NCBI RefSeq assembly: GCF_016862115.1
Contig: NZ_BOMI01000192.1
Coordinates: 1 to 61,159, forward strand
Direction of reading: 5' to 3'
DNA: 61,159 nucleotides
From: Paractinoplanes deccanensis
GTDB lineage: Bacteria > Actinomycetota > Actinomycetes > Mycobacteriales > Micromonosporaceae
Part shown: positions 43,958 through 52,252 of the stretch, piece after piece
How the letters are laid out: each line of letters starts with the position of its first letter
Position numbering within the stretch: the stretch's first letter is position 1
Made by a program: the position numbers and the translations under genes
Notes under the pieces: generated by a model
The model's database searches: none
The model's input: the letters and a program-made list of their open reading frames with translations, nothing else
What the model was told of the DNA's origin: nothing

Positions 43958-46162
43958 TCAACCGGACATCGCGCGATCTTCGCGCAGAAGCGGACCGCCC
44001 GGTCCGTCCGTTTCGCCCTCCGGTCGCGTACGGTCCGCCGCGTGCAGCAACACGCGCAGTGCCGTCAGCACCGCCGTGGGCACGACGGCGGCGGCCGCGG
44101 CGCCGGCGACCGTGAGCGCCGAGCCGCTGAGCACTCCCGCCGCGAGTGTCGCCACGGTCACGCCCGCGCCGGCCGCGCGCAGCGCCGGGTGGAGCCCGAA
44201 CACGCGTTTCAGCCCGCCCCACGGCGAGAACTGGCAGAACGCCAGCATCAGCACCCCGGCCAGGGCGAGGACCGTCAGCGGGCTGTTGAGCAACGTCTGA
44301 CCGTTCGCGGCGGCGGCCCGCTGCATCGCCGGCCCGCCGGTGCCGTTGGCCAGCTCGGAGAGGAGCCGGCCGAGGCTGCTCTGCTCGGCCGCCGGCCGGT
44401 TGACGTCGACCAGCGCGAAGCCGATGGTGACCGCCAGCCCAGCGACCGCCGCCCACGCGAAGCGCGGGAACGTCAGCCAGCCGCCCGTGCTGATCGCCGC
44501 GGCCACGCACACGCCGGCGGTGACCGCGACCGCGCCGACCGGGTCGGCGCCGAGGTAGGGGCTGCCGACCACGACCACGCCGACGCCGCCGAAGAGCACC
44601 ACCACGACCGGCCGCCACGGCTTGCTGAACCACTGGGCCACGCAGCCGGCCGTCACCAGCATGCCGGCCACGAAGACGCCGAGGCCGACCACGCCGACGC
44701 CCGCGTAGCGCCCGCCCTGCGTCGCCGAGTATCCGGCGACCCCGTTGAGCTGCAACCGCGCGCCGGTGAGCAGGTCCATGCCGACCACGACGGCACCGAC
44801 CGCCGCGGCCGCGCCCATCGGCCACAGCGTGCGGCCGTAGCGCGGCGAGGCCCTGATCACCAGGGTGCCGATGACGGTGAACACGCCCGTGACGATGCCG
44901 AAGACCCAGGCGGGATGGCCGTAACGCCACCACGGCGTCGCGTCGGCCAGCAGCGCCGCCGGGATGGCCAGGGCGCCGGCGATCAGGGCGAGCTCGGCGA
45001 CGTCGACCAGCCGCTTGGGCGGCAGCGCCGGGCCGCGCGGACCGGCATGCCGCCGGGCCCGCACCATCACGGGCACGAGCAGGAGGAACAGCAGCGCCTG
45101 GACGACGGCGAGCACGGTGAAGAAGATGCCGGCCACCGCGTTCTGTGCCTTGGCGCGCAGGTCGGCGTTGTGCGCCCCGAGCATCGCGTCGGTGATGTCC
45201 GCGGGCCGGCCGGCGGCGACGGTGGCGGCGCGCCCGGCGAAGAGCTTCTCGGGCGCCGGGCGGCCCAGCGCCGACAGGATCGTCGGGGCGAGGTCGATGA
45301 GCTGGAGGTAGCCGTCGCGGCCGGTGCCCGCCGAGGTGAGCCAGCCGCCGTTCCAGCCCTCCCCCTCGGCGATCGCCACGTGCAGCCGGGACGTGCGGTC
45401 GGTGTCGGAGACGCCCGCGACCAGCAGCAGCGACCGCTCGGGGCGCGCCGCCACCACCCGGGCGAGCAGCGCGTCGGCCTTCGCGACCTGGGCCTCGCGG
45501 GCGGCGCCGCTGCCGCTCACGGTGCCGAGGTCGACGAAGGAGAGCACGCAGTCGGAGAGCAGCTTGGCCGGGTCGGCGGGCAGCGTGGGCTGGTATTTGT
45601 CGACGCGGCCGAAGGGGCGGGCCGCCGCGATCGCCGCGCCCGGGCCGACGGCGACCGTGCAGCGCACCGACTCGGCCAGCGCGCCGGGCGTCGCCCCGTA
45701 CGAGAAGCGGTCCTGGTTGCTCTGCACGACCGAGCGCTGGTCGGTGACGTTGGCGCCGATGTTGTCGGGCTGGGTGAGCGCGGGCTCGGCGGGCGCGCAC
45801 TGGCTGCCGGCGCCGGCCCGGGGCCACGCCGCGTAGTTGCCGGCGCCGAGTGTCAGCCAGCCGTCGGAGGGGCAGGTCACCTTCATCGCCGAGCGCACCG
45901 ACAGCCAGCCGACGGAGCCCTTGGTGGCCTCCTGCCAGAGCGCCGGGGTGCGCTGCGGGTCGAGGTCGTCCCAGCGCAGGCCGGCGGCACCGGCGACGAT
46001 GACGTAGTCGGCGCTGCCGGGCGTCGCGGTGGTGCCGGGCCGGATCGCCAGCCCGGCGAGGCTCGCCACCGCGATGAGGGCCACCAGCAGGTACGGGACC
46101 CAGGCGCGGCTACCGGGGCGCCGGGGCGGCGCGACGCGGCGGAGGCGGTCGAAAGCCTTCAC
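43958..46162 (-). CDS. Polytopic membrane protein with an alkaline-phosphatase-like N-terminal domain
   Basis: 734 aa from the GTG at 46162, overlapping the GT4 stop (GTGA). A first membrane helix (YLLVALIAVASLAGLAI) is followed by a ~300-residue extracytoplasmic domain of the phosphatase/sulfatase type (DYVIVAGAAGLRWDDLD, RSLLLVAGVSDTD, QLIDLAPTILSALG), then about ten membrane helices. The metal ligands of true phosphatases are not all evident. The murJ-GT4 operon context suggests a role in cell-envelope polymer assembly. Function unproven. Confidence 0.8.
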   Translation of the reverse strand: MKAFDRLRRVAPPRRPGSRAWVPYLLVALIAVASLAGLAIRPGTTATPGSADYVIVAGAAGLRWDDLDPQRTPALWQEATKGSVGWLSVRSAMKVTCPSDGWLTLGAGNYAAWPRAGAGSQCAPAEPALTQPDNIGANVTDQRSVVQSNQDRFSYGATPGALAESVRCTVAVGPGAAIAAARPFGRVDKYQPTLPADPAKLLSDCVLSFVDLGTVSGSGAAREAQVAKADALLARVVAARPERSLLLVAGVSDTDRTSRLHVAIAEGEGWNGGWLTSAGTGRDGYLQLIDLAPTILSALGRPAPEKLFAGRAATVAAGRPADITDAMLGAHNADLRAKAQNAVAGIFFTVLAVVQALLFLLLVPVMVRARRHAGPRGPALPPKRLVDVAELALIAGALAIPAALLADATPWWRYGHPAWVFGIVTGVFTVIGTLVIRASPRYGRTLWPMGAAAAVGAVVVGMDLLTGARLQLNGVAGYSATQGGRYAGVGVVGLGVFVAGMLVTAGCVAQWFSKPWRPVVVVLFGGVGVVVVGSPYLGADPVGAVAVTAGVCVAAAISTGGWLTFPRFAWAAVAGLAVTIGFALVDVNRPAAEQSSLGRLLSELANGTGGPAMQRAAAANGQTLLNSPLTVLALAGVLMLAFCQFSPWGGLKRVFGLHPALRAAGAGVTVATLAAGVLSGSALTVAGAAAAAVVPTAVLTALRVLLHAADRTRPEGETDGPGGPLLREDRAMSG

Positions 46163-47277
46163 CCGCGGTCCGTCACTTCGGCGTACGCGGCGAGCACGTC
46201 GGCCACGGTGTCGCTCTCCCCCGGCCAGGTGGACGCCCGGCGCGGGCCGCGGGCCGCGTAGTCGGCCCGCTTGGCGGGGTCGGCCAGCATCTCGCGAACG
46301 GCGGTGTCGAGCGCGTCGACGTCGCCCGGCGGAATCAGCACGGCCGCGTCGCCGACCAGGCCGGGCAGCCCGCCGACCGCCGTGGTGATCAGCGGGACGC
46401 CGGCCTCGAGGGCCTCCTGGGCGAACAGCTGCCGCGCCTCCCAGTCGCTGGTGACCACCGCGAGGTCGGCGCCGAGCAGCAGGTCGGGCACGTCGGAGCG
46501 GCGGCCGAGCAGGTGGAACGGGGCGTGCAGCTGGGACGCGAGCTGGGCCAGCGACATGTAGCTGGGGCCGGAGCCGGCGACCACGACCACGGGCGCCGGG
46601 TCGAGGCCCTTCCAGCGGGCGGCCGCCTCGACGAGCAGGTCGTAGCGCTTCTGCGGGTGGAGCCGGCCGACCGAGACGATCAGCGGCGTCTCGGGCCGCA
46701 GCCGGAACTCGGCGCGCACCGCGGCCCGGGTGCGGCGCGGCGGCGAGAGCGTGGGCGCGGCGACGGCGCCGAGCCGGGCGTTGCGGGCGCCGAGCGCGAC
46801 GGCCCGTTCGACCAGGTCCTCGGAGGCGCCGAGGGTGAGCGTGGCGCTGCGGGCGACGACCCGCTCGACCAGGGCGGCGGCCTGCCCGCGCAGCCCCCTG
46901 CGCGCCATGACCGTGTTGTGCAGGGTGACGATCAGAGGCTTTCCGGTGCGCGCCACGGCGGCCACGAAGCCGGCGCGCAGCCCGTGCGCGTGCACCACGT
47001 CGATCGGGCGGCTGCTCAGCACGCCGCGCAGCTTGCGGACGGTGCCCGCGTCCTGGGCGCCCGGGTTGGCCGGGATCTCCACCGGAACGAACGTGGCCCC
47101 CGCGGCCGCGAAGCCGAACAGCTCGTCGGTCGCCGCGGGCCCGCAGACCATCACGTCGCACCCGGCGGCGACCAGTCCCCGGGTCAGCGACCCGACGTGC
47201 TGGCCCACCCCGCCCGTGCTCGTCGCGAGCACCAGCGCCACCGATCCGCGCCACCCCACGGCCTGCCCCTCCCTCAC
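46159..47277 (-). CDS. GT4-family glycosyltransferase
   Basis: 372 aa from an ATG. GT-B fold: N-terminal STGGVGQHVGSLTRGLVAAG, HAHGLRAGFVAA, and the nucleotide-sugar site with SVGRLHPQKRYDLLVEAA and EALEAGVPLITTAVGGLP. It resembles glycosyltransferases of envelope glycan synthesis. The acceptor is unknown. It lies between murJ and the phosphatase-like membrane gene on the same strand, separated from murJ by 300 bp of repeats. Confidence 0.9.
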   Translation of the reverse strand: MREGQAVGWRGSVALVLATSTGGVGQHVGSLTRGLVAAGCDVMVCGPAATDELFGFAAAGATFVPVEIPANPGAQDAGTVRKLRGVLSSRPIDVVHAHGLRAGFVAAVARTGKPLIVTLHNTVMARRGLRGQAAALVERVVARSATLTLGASEDLVERAVALGARNARLGAVAAPTLSPPRRTRAAVRAEFRLRPETPLIVSVGRLHPQKRYDLLVEAAARWKGLDPAPVVVVAGSGPSYMSLAQLASQLHAPFHLLGRRSDVPDLLLGADLAVVTSDWEARQLFAQEALEAGVPLITTAVGGLPGLVGDAAVLIPPGDVDALDTAVREMLADPAKRADYAARGPRRASTWPGESDTVADVLAAYAEVTDRG

Positions 47278-47280
47278 TCC

Positions 47281-47456
47281 GGCTGCTCCGTCCGCGCCGT
47301 CACTCCGGCCGGCACCGCACCCTCAATCCTGGCCGCACCGCCACTACGGTCCGCGCCGTCATTGCTCACCGCGCCGTCACTCCTGGCCGCACCCTCACTG
47401 CTCGTCGCGCCGTCACCGCGAAGATCCCGCGCTCGCCTCCGGCCCACGCCATCGCC
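47281..47456. other. Gene-free repeat-like tract between murJ and the GT4 gene
   Basis: This stretch contains only degenerate versions of the adjacent 18-bp repeat (CCGCACCCTCACTNC-like, CGCGCCGTCAC). The open frames here are compositional. No promoter or gene is visible. Confidence 0.5.
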
Positions 47457-47594
47457 GCCGGCCGCGCCCTGACTTCCGGCCGCGCCCTGACTTCCGGCCG
47501 CGCCCTGACTTCCGGCCGCGCCCTCACTTCCGGCCGCGCCCTCACTTCCGGCCGCGCCCTCACTTCCGGCCGCGCCCTCACTTCCGGCCGCGCC
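47457..47594. repeat. 18-bp x 7 tandem array over the murJ 3' end
   Basis: Seven head-to-tail copies of CTTCCGGCCGCGCCCTSA (starting 47473, 47491, 47509, 47527, 47545, 47563, 47581). On the minus strand each unit reads as the last murJ codons plus its stop (GGC CGG AAG TGA). The murJ stop is the first of these. Confidence 0.95.
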
Positions 47595-49158
47595 GCAAGC
47601 GCCGAGTCAGCGTGGCCGCGAAGGGCGCCAGGTCGCGCCGGGCCGCCGGATAGGCGACCGCGAGGAACACGGCGAGCACGACGAGCCCACCAAGCATGCC
47701 TTGCACGATGCTCCCGGCGACTGTCGGGGTCGTGCCGAAAAGCCGTCCGATTCCGAACACCACGCCCCACCCGGCGAGCGCCGCCACGCCACCGCCCACG
47801 ACCGCCACAGCGGCGGCTCGGGGAAGCCCGGAGAGCGCATCACGCCCCGCGACCCGCCACACCGCGAGGATCAGCAACACGCCGATCACGGTCATGCCGA
47901 TCGTGTTCGCCAGCCCGAGGCCGAGCACCTGGCGGGAGTCGCCGAGGCCGGCCAGCGCGAGCGCTGCGACCGCGGCCACCAACCAGCCCGCGGCCGTGGA
48001 CCAGGCCGCGGCCACCGTCGCCCCGCGCGCGTAGAGCGCCCGCGACAGCAGCGCGAAGAGCGCGTACCCCAGCAGTCCCGGCGCAAATCCGACAATTCCG
48101 GAAGATGCCGGAGCGGCGCCGGTCAGATAGGCGATCGGCCCGGCGAGCGCGATCAGCGCGGCCGCCCCGAGCCCGGCCAGCAGCATCACCGAGCGGGCCG
48201 CGCCGGACAGCGAGCGCCGATAGCCGTCGTCGTCCCCGGTCGAGGCGGCGGCCGCCAGCGACGGGTACACGGCCGTGGCCACGGGCACCGCGAGCACCGC
48301 CCACGGCAGCAGGAAGACCGTCTGGGCGGCGTTGTAGAGCGTGAGCCCGCCCCCGGCCGCGAGCGCGATCACCACGACGGTCATGACCTGCTGGGAGCCC
48401 ACGGTGACCGCGCCGGCCCAGCCCAGCCGTACGGCCTGCCGGCCCTCGCCGCCCGGGAAGCGCAGCGCGGGCCGCAGCCGCAGGCGCAGCTTGCGCAGCG
48501 GGATGAGCAGGCACAGCGCCAGCACCACCACGCCCGCCGTGGTCCCCACCGACAACGTCAGCTCGCCGGCGCGCGTCAGCCCGGCGAAGTCGGTCCGGGC
48601 GCCGTCGGCCACCGCGTACGTCAGGTAGGCGCTCATCACGGTCACGCTCGACAGCAGCGGCGCGATCGCCGGCCACGCGAACCGGTGGTGAGCTTGGAGC
48701 ACGCCGGTGAGCACGATCCCGATGCCGTACAGCGGCAGCTGGGGTGCGAAGACCCGCAGCATGCTCGCCGCCGTCTCCTGGTGCTGCGGCGGCACGTCCG
48801 GCAAGAGCGCCGCGATCGGCCCCGCGAGCAGCGCGACCAGCACCGCCAGCGGCACCAGCAGCACGAGCACCCAGGTCAGCAGCGCGGAGGCCACCTCGTC
48901 GACGCGCCGCCGGTCGCCGGCCGCCACGTGCCCGGCGAGCAGCGGCACCACCAGGCTCGCCAGCGCGCCGCCCGCGACCAGCTCGAAGACGATGTTCGGG
49001 ATCGTGTTGGCGGCGTTGTAGATGTCGCCGAGCGGGCCGTGCCCGACCGTGTGCAGGAAGACGAAGGTGCGCCCGAACCCGGCGATCCGCGCCACCACCG
49101 TGAGGACGGTGATCAGCGCGGCGGCCCCGGCGATCCTCGCCGCCGGCCGGACCGTCAC
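47578..49158 (-). CDS. murJ: Lipid II flippase MurJ (MVF family)
   Basis: 526 aa from the GTG at 49158, which overlaps the upstream stop (GTGA); the frame is open for 15 more codons. Fourteen-helix MOP-superfamily profile with the MurJ landmarks: ARIAGFGRTFVF, GPLGDIYNAANTIPN, LVAGGALASLVVPLL and LPLYGIGIVLTGVLQAHHRF. It moves peptidoglycan precursors across the membrane. The large C-terminal pseudokinase of mycobacterial MviN is absent. It is part of the steA-steB-MraY-like-murJ cluster. Confidence 0.92.
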   Translation of the reverse strand: MTVRPAARIAGAAALITVLTVVARIAGFGRTFVFLHTVGHGPLGDIYNAANTIPNIVFELVAGGALASLVVPLLAGHVAAGDRRRVDEVASALLTWVLVLLVPLAVLVALLAGPIAALLPDVPPQHQETAASMLRVFAPQLPLYGIGIVLTGVLQAHHRFAWPAIAPLLSSVTVMSAYLTYAVADGARTDFAGLTRAGELTLSVGTTAGVVVLALCLLIPLRKLRLRLRPALRFPGGEGRQAVRLGWAGAVTVGSQQVMTVVVIALAAGGGLTLYNAAQTVFLLPWAVLAVPVATAVYPSLAAAASTGDDDGYRRSLSGAARSVMLLAGLGAAALIALAGPIAYLTGAAPASSGIVGFAPGLLGYALFALLSRALYARGATVAAAWSTAAGWLVAAVAALALAGLGDSRQVLGLGLANTIGMTVIGVLLILAVWRVAGRDALSGLPRAAAVAVVGGGVAALAGWGVVFGIGRLFGTTPTVAGSIVQGMLGGLVVLAVFLAVAYPAARRDLAPFAATLTRRLRRGRK

Positions 49159-49994
49159 GGTTGCGCGGGGCGGCGGCCCAGCTCGTCGAGGTAGCGCAGC
49201 CACGGCGTGTCCTGGATGACCTGCGTGAAGCTGACCTTTTCGCTGGCCGCGGTGAGCGACGCGAGGACCGTGAGCGCGGCCGCGCGGCCCGCCGGGCCGG
49301 TGCGCGAGATGAGGGCCACGCCGAGCAGCGCGCCCAGCGCGTTGGCCCCGGCGTCGCCGAGCATGATCTCTTCGCCGAGGTCCTCGGCGACCACGCCGGA
49401 GGCCGCGCCGAGCGTGCCCGCCGCGATGCCGCCGCCCTTGCCGAGCGCGAGCGGCGCGCCGATGACCGCAGCCGCCTTGATCGCCCGGCCCGGGCGCAGG
49501 TCGAGCAGGTTGACCAGGTTGGCGGTGCCGGCGATGACCCCGGCGCCGAGCAGCACGTCGGCCGTGCGGCCGAGGCGGCCGCGGCGCTCGCTGCCGATCA
49601 GCGCGCTCGCCACCAGGGCGCCCGCGCCCACCCCGGCGATCTTCACGAGGCCGCTGGTGACCATGCCCTCGCGCAGCGCGCCGAGGTGGCCGGCGAAGCC
49701 CTTGAACACCTTTTGCTCGGGGCGGTTGCCGACGACGTCGTCGTAGAAGCCCACGCCGCCCGCCACGGCACCCGCCGTCAGCGCGGCCGCGGCGGACCGG
49801 CCGTCGCGGGCGCCGAGCGCGGCGGCGGTGGTCGCGCCGAGCGCCAGGGCCGGGCCGCCGGCCAGCGTGACCGTGCGCCCGTGGAAGTTCGTGCGCTCCA
49901 GGGCGGGCGCCTTGGGGTCGCGGCGGATCCAGGCGAGGGCGGCGCGAGCGACGGCCGCGCCGGCGCTGAACGACCTGAGGACTCCAGTGGCCAT
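49155..49994 (-). CDS. MraY/WecA-like membrane protein
   Basis: 279 aa from an ATG. Hydrophobic, with the polyprenyl-phosphate sugar-1-phosphate transferase landmarks: FYDDVVGN (catalytic Asp pair), NLVNLLDLRPGRAIK and MLGDAGANALGALLG. It is shorter than MraY (about 360 aa) and lacks some helices, so activity is uncertain. It is coupled to murJ and downstream of steB. A cell-wall glycolipid step is the best guess. Confidence 0.82.
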   Translation of the reverse strand: MATGVLRSFSAGAAVARAALAWIRRDPKAPALERTNFHGRTVTLAGGPALALGATTAAALGARDGRSAAAALTAGAVAGGVGFYDDVVGNRPEQKVFKGFAGHLGALREGMVTSGLVKIAGVGAGALVASALIGSERRGRLGRTADVLLGAGVIAGTANLVNLLDLRPGRAIKAAAVIGAPLALGKGGGIAAGTLGAASGVVAEDLGEEIMLGDAGANALGALLGVALISRTGPAGRAAALTVLASLTAASEKVSFTQVIQDTPWLRYLDELGRRPAQP

Positions 49995-50019
49995 GGCTGG
50001 GGAGTTTAGTGACCGGCCG

Positions 50020-50964
50020 CTACGACGCCGCCTTCGGCACCAGCGACGAGGCGCCGGCGGCGAGACCGTACTGGCCGACCTTGCCCTGCACCACCCGCTC
50101 GACCGTGGCGAGGCCGGTCGCGACCTGCCCGTCGGTGGTGCTCGCGTTGTCCACCGTGGAGATCTGCTTGACCAGCGTCGGGTCGCCGCGCACCTCGGAG
50201 ATGAGGTTGCCGTCGCCCACGCCGGCCCCGGCCACGACCAGCGGGCGGTCGTCGCCGCTGAACTGGTCGGCCATGGTCAGCGCCGACTGGCTGCGCTTGG
50301 CCGCGTCCTTGTCGACGGGCGGCTCGCCGGAGACCATCACGACGCCCTCGGCGCCGCCCACGGCCTTGTCGTCGACCTTGATGTAGCCCTGGTCGGAGTA
50401 CGCGGTGAGCACGGCCGTCACGTCGCCGGCCGCCGGCTGCGTGCCGCCGGTGCGCTGCAGCAGCGTGAGCGCGAGCTGCGCGCTGGCCGTCTCGACGCCG
50501 TCGCTGTTGAGCGGCAGGACCTCGGTCGAGATGGTCGGCTGCGACGACTGGCTCGCCAGGTCGAGCAGCTCCACCTCGACCGCGGGATCGAAGAACTTGT
50601 CCTGAACGTTCACCCGCGCGGTGATCGTGGCGCCGGCGATGGTGAGCATCTGCGCGATGGCGTCCGCGTTGTCGCCCGTACCCGTGCCCGGCAGCACCAC
50701 GATGGCGAGCTTGCGGCCGGTGAGCTTGCCGTTGAGCAGCGCCGGCGCGATCTCGGTGGCGAACTCCTGGCTGCGGTTGATCTCTTCGCGGTACTGGTTG
50801 ATCTGGTCGCGCTTGTTGCTGTTGTCCTTGTTGAGCGCGGTGATCTGGCTCTTGAGGTTTTCGGCGACCGGGCCGTTGAGCGCGGCGGTGCCCACGACCA
50901 GGCCGATGGCCAGGGCCAGGAAGACCGCGGTGAGCGACACCACGTGGTACCGAAAGTTGATCAC
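50020..50964 (-). CDS. steB: SteB/MctB-like membrane protein
   Basis: 314 aa from an ATG. One N-terminal membrane helix (LTAVFLALAIGLVVGTAAL), a coiled-coil segment (VAENLKSQITALNKDNSNKRDQINQYREEI) and an extracytoplasmic alpha/beta domain. Homologues are annotated as copper transporter MctB. In Corynebacterium the SteA-SteB pair acts in septal peptidoglycan and cell separation. It lies 21 bp after steA. Confidence 0.9.
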   Translation of the reverse strand: MINFRYHVVSLTAVFLALAIGLVVGTAALNGPVAENLKSQITALNKDNSNKRDQINQYREEINRSQEFATEIAPALLNGKLTGRKLAIVVLPGTGTGDNADAIAQMLTIAGATITARVNVQDKFFDPAVEVELLDLASQSSQPTISTEVLPLNSDGVETASAQLALTLLQRTGGTQPAAGDVTAVLTAYSDQGYIKVDDKAVGGAEGVVMVSGEPPVDKDAAKRSQSALTMADQFSGDDRPLVVAGAGVGDGNLISEVRGDPTLVKQISTVDNASTTDGQVATGLATVERVVQGKVGQYGLAAGASSLVPKAAS

Positions 50965-50985
50965 GACGAAGACCCCGGAGATCGG

Positions 50986-52164
50986 CTAGAAGAGGTGACC
51001 GAGCTGGAAAACCAGATTGTCCCACCACTCGGAAACCACGGTGAGGTACGCCTTGCCGATCGTCGACACGGCGACCGCCGACGCCATGGCCGCCAGGGCC
51101 GAGAGCACCAGGAGCAGCAGCGCCGAGCCGGAGATGCCCTGCCGGTAGAGGCGGCTCACGCCCTTGGCGTCGACGAGCTTGCCGCCGACCTTGAGCCGGG
51201 TGAGGAACGTCGAGGCCATGCCGCCGCGGCCCTTGTCGAGGAACTCGACCAGGTTGGCGTGGGTGCCGACGGCGACGATCAGCGTCGCGCCCTTCTCGTC
51301 GGCGAGCAGCATCGCCAGGTCTTCGCTGGTGGCCGCGGCCGGGAAGGTCAGCGCGGGCACGTCGAGCTTGTGCACCCGCTCGAGGCCCGGGGCGCGCCCG
51401 TCGGGGTACGCGTGGACGACCACCTCGGCGCCGCAGCGCAGCACGTCGTCGGTGACCGAGTCCATGTCCCCGATGATCATGTCGGGGGTGTAGCCCGACT
51501 CGACCAGCGCGTCCGCGCCGCCGTCCACCCCGATGAGCACCGGCTTGTACTCGTGGATGTACGGGCGCAGGACGTCGAGGTCGTCCTTGTAGTCGTAGCC
51601 GCGCACGACGATCAGCACGTGCCGCCCGGCGATGCGGGTGCGCACGTCCGGCACGCCGACGCCGTCGAGCAGCAGGTCGCGCTCCTGCTTGAGGTAGTCC
51701 ATGGTGTTGGCGGCGAACGCCTCGAGCTGCACGGACAGGCCCTCGCGGGCGTCGGCCATCGAGCGCGCGACCGTCTCGGTGTCCTGCCGCACGCCGGTGG
51801 CCACGGCCTCGCCGTCGAGCAGCACGGTGTCACCGTCGATGACGATCTGGTCGCCCTCGTGCAGCCGCTCGAAGACCTCCTCGCCGAGGTCGTCGATGAG
51901 CAGCACGCCGTTCTTGATCAGCACCTCGGGGCCGAGGTTCGGGTAGCGGCCCGAGATCGACGGCTTCGCGTTGAGCACCACCTTGACGCCGACGGCGACG
52001 AGCGCGTCGGCCGCCACCCGGTCGATGTCGACGTGGTCGATCACGGCGATCTCGCCCGGGCGCAGCCGCCCGGTCAGGCGCTTGGTGCGCCGGTCGAGCC
52101 GGGCGGTGCCGGTGATCGCCTCGGGATCGGTGCTCCGGGTTCGGCGCAAGGTGGGAAGTCGCAT
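50986..52164 (-). CDS. steA: SteA, septal cell-wall protein with a thiamin-pyrophosphokinase-like domain
   Basis: 392 aa from the ATG at 52164 (MRLPTLRR); an ATG three codons upstream is possible. TGTARLDRRTKRLTGRLRPGEIAVIDHVDIDRVAADALV at the N-terminus, VLIGVDGGADALVESGYTPDMIIGDMDS of the TPK-like fold in the middle, and a single membrane helix near the C-terminus (SGSALLLLVLSALAAMASAVAV). It forms a membrane complex with SteB. It lies 88 bp downstream of recN. Confidence 0.92.
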   Translation of the reverse strand: MRLPTLRRTRSTDPEAITGTARLDRRTKRLTGRLRPGEIAVIDHVDIDRVAADALVAVGVKVVLNAKPSISGRYPNLGPEVLIKNGVLLIDDLGEEVFERLHEGDQIVIDGDTVLLDGEAVATGVRQDTETVARSMADAREGLSVQLEAFAANTMDYLKQERDLLLDGVGVPDVRTRIAGRHVLIVVRGYDYKDDLDVLRPYIHEYKPVLIGVDGGADALVESGYTPDMIIGDMDSVTDDVLRCGAEVVVHAYPDGRAPGLERVHKLDVPALTFPAAATSEDLAMLLADEKGATLIVAVGTHANLVEFLDKGRGGMASTFLTRLKVGGKLVDAKGVSRLYRQGISGSALLLLVLSALAAMASAVAVSTIGKAYLTVVSEWWDNLVFQLGHLF

Positions 52165-52252
52165 CACGGCCATCCTGACATGCCGGATCACGCGCCTGGC
52201 ACGCGACATGCGCGATCTCACCCACAAAAGGGGCATAACGCCCCGCTCGTTC

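Noticed and set aside
47457..47594. Regular repeats that might be a CRISPR array.
   Set aside because: The units are contiguous 18-mers with no spacers, and no cas genes are present.
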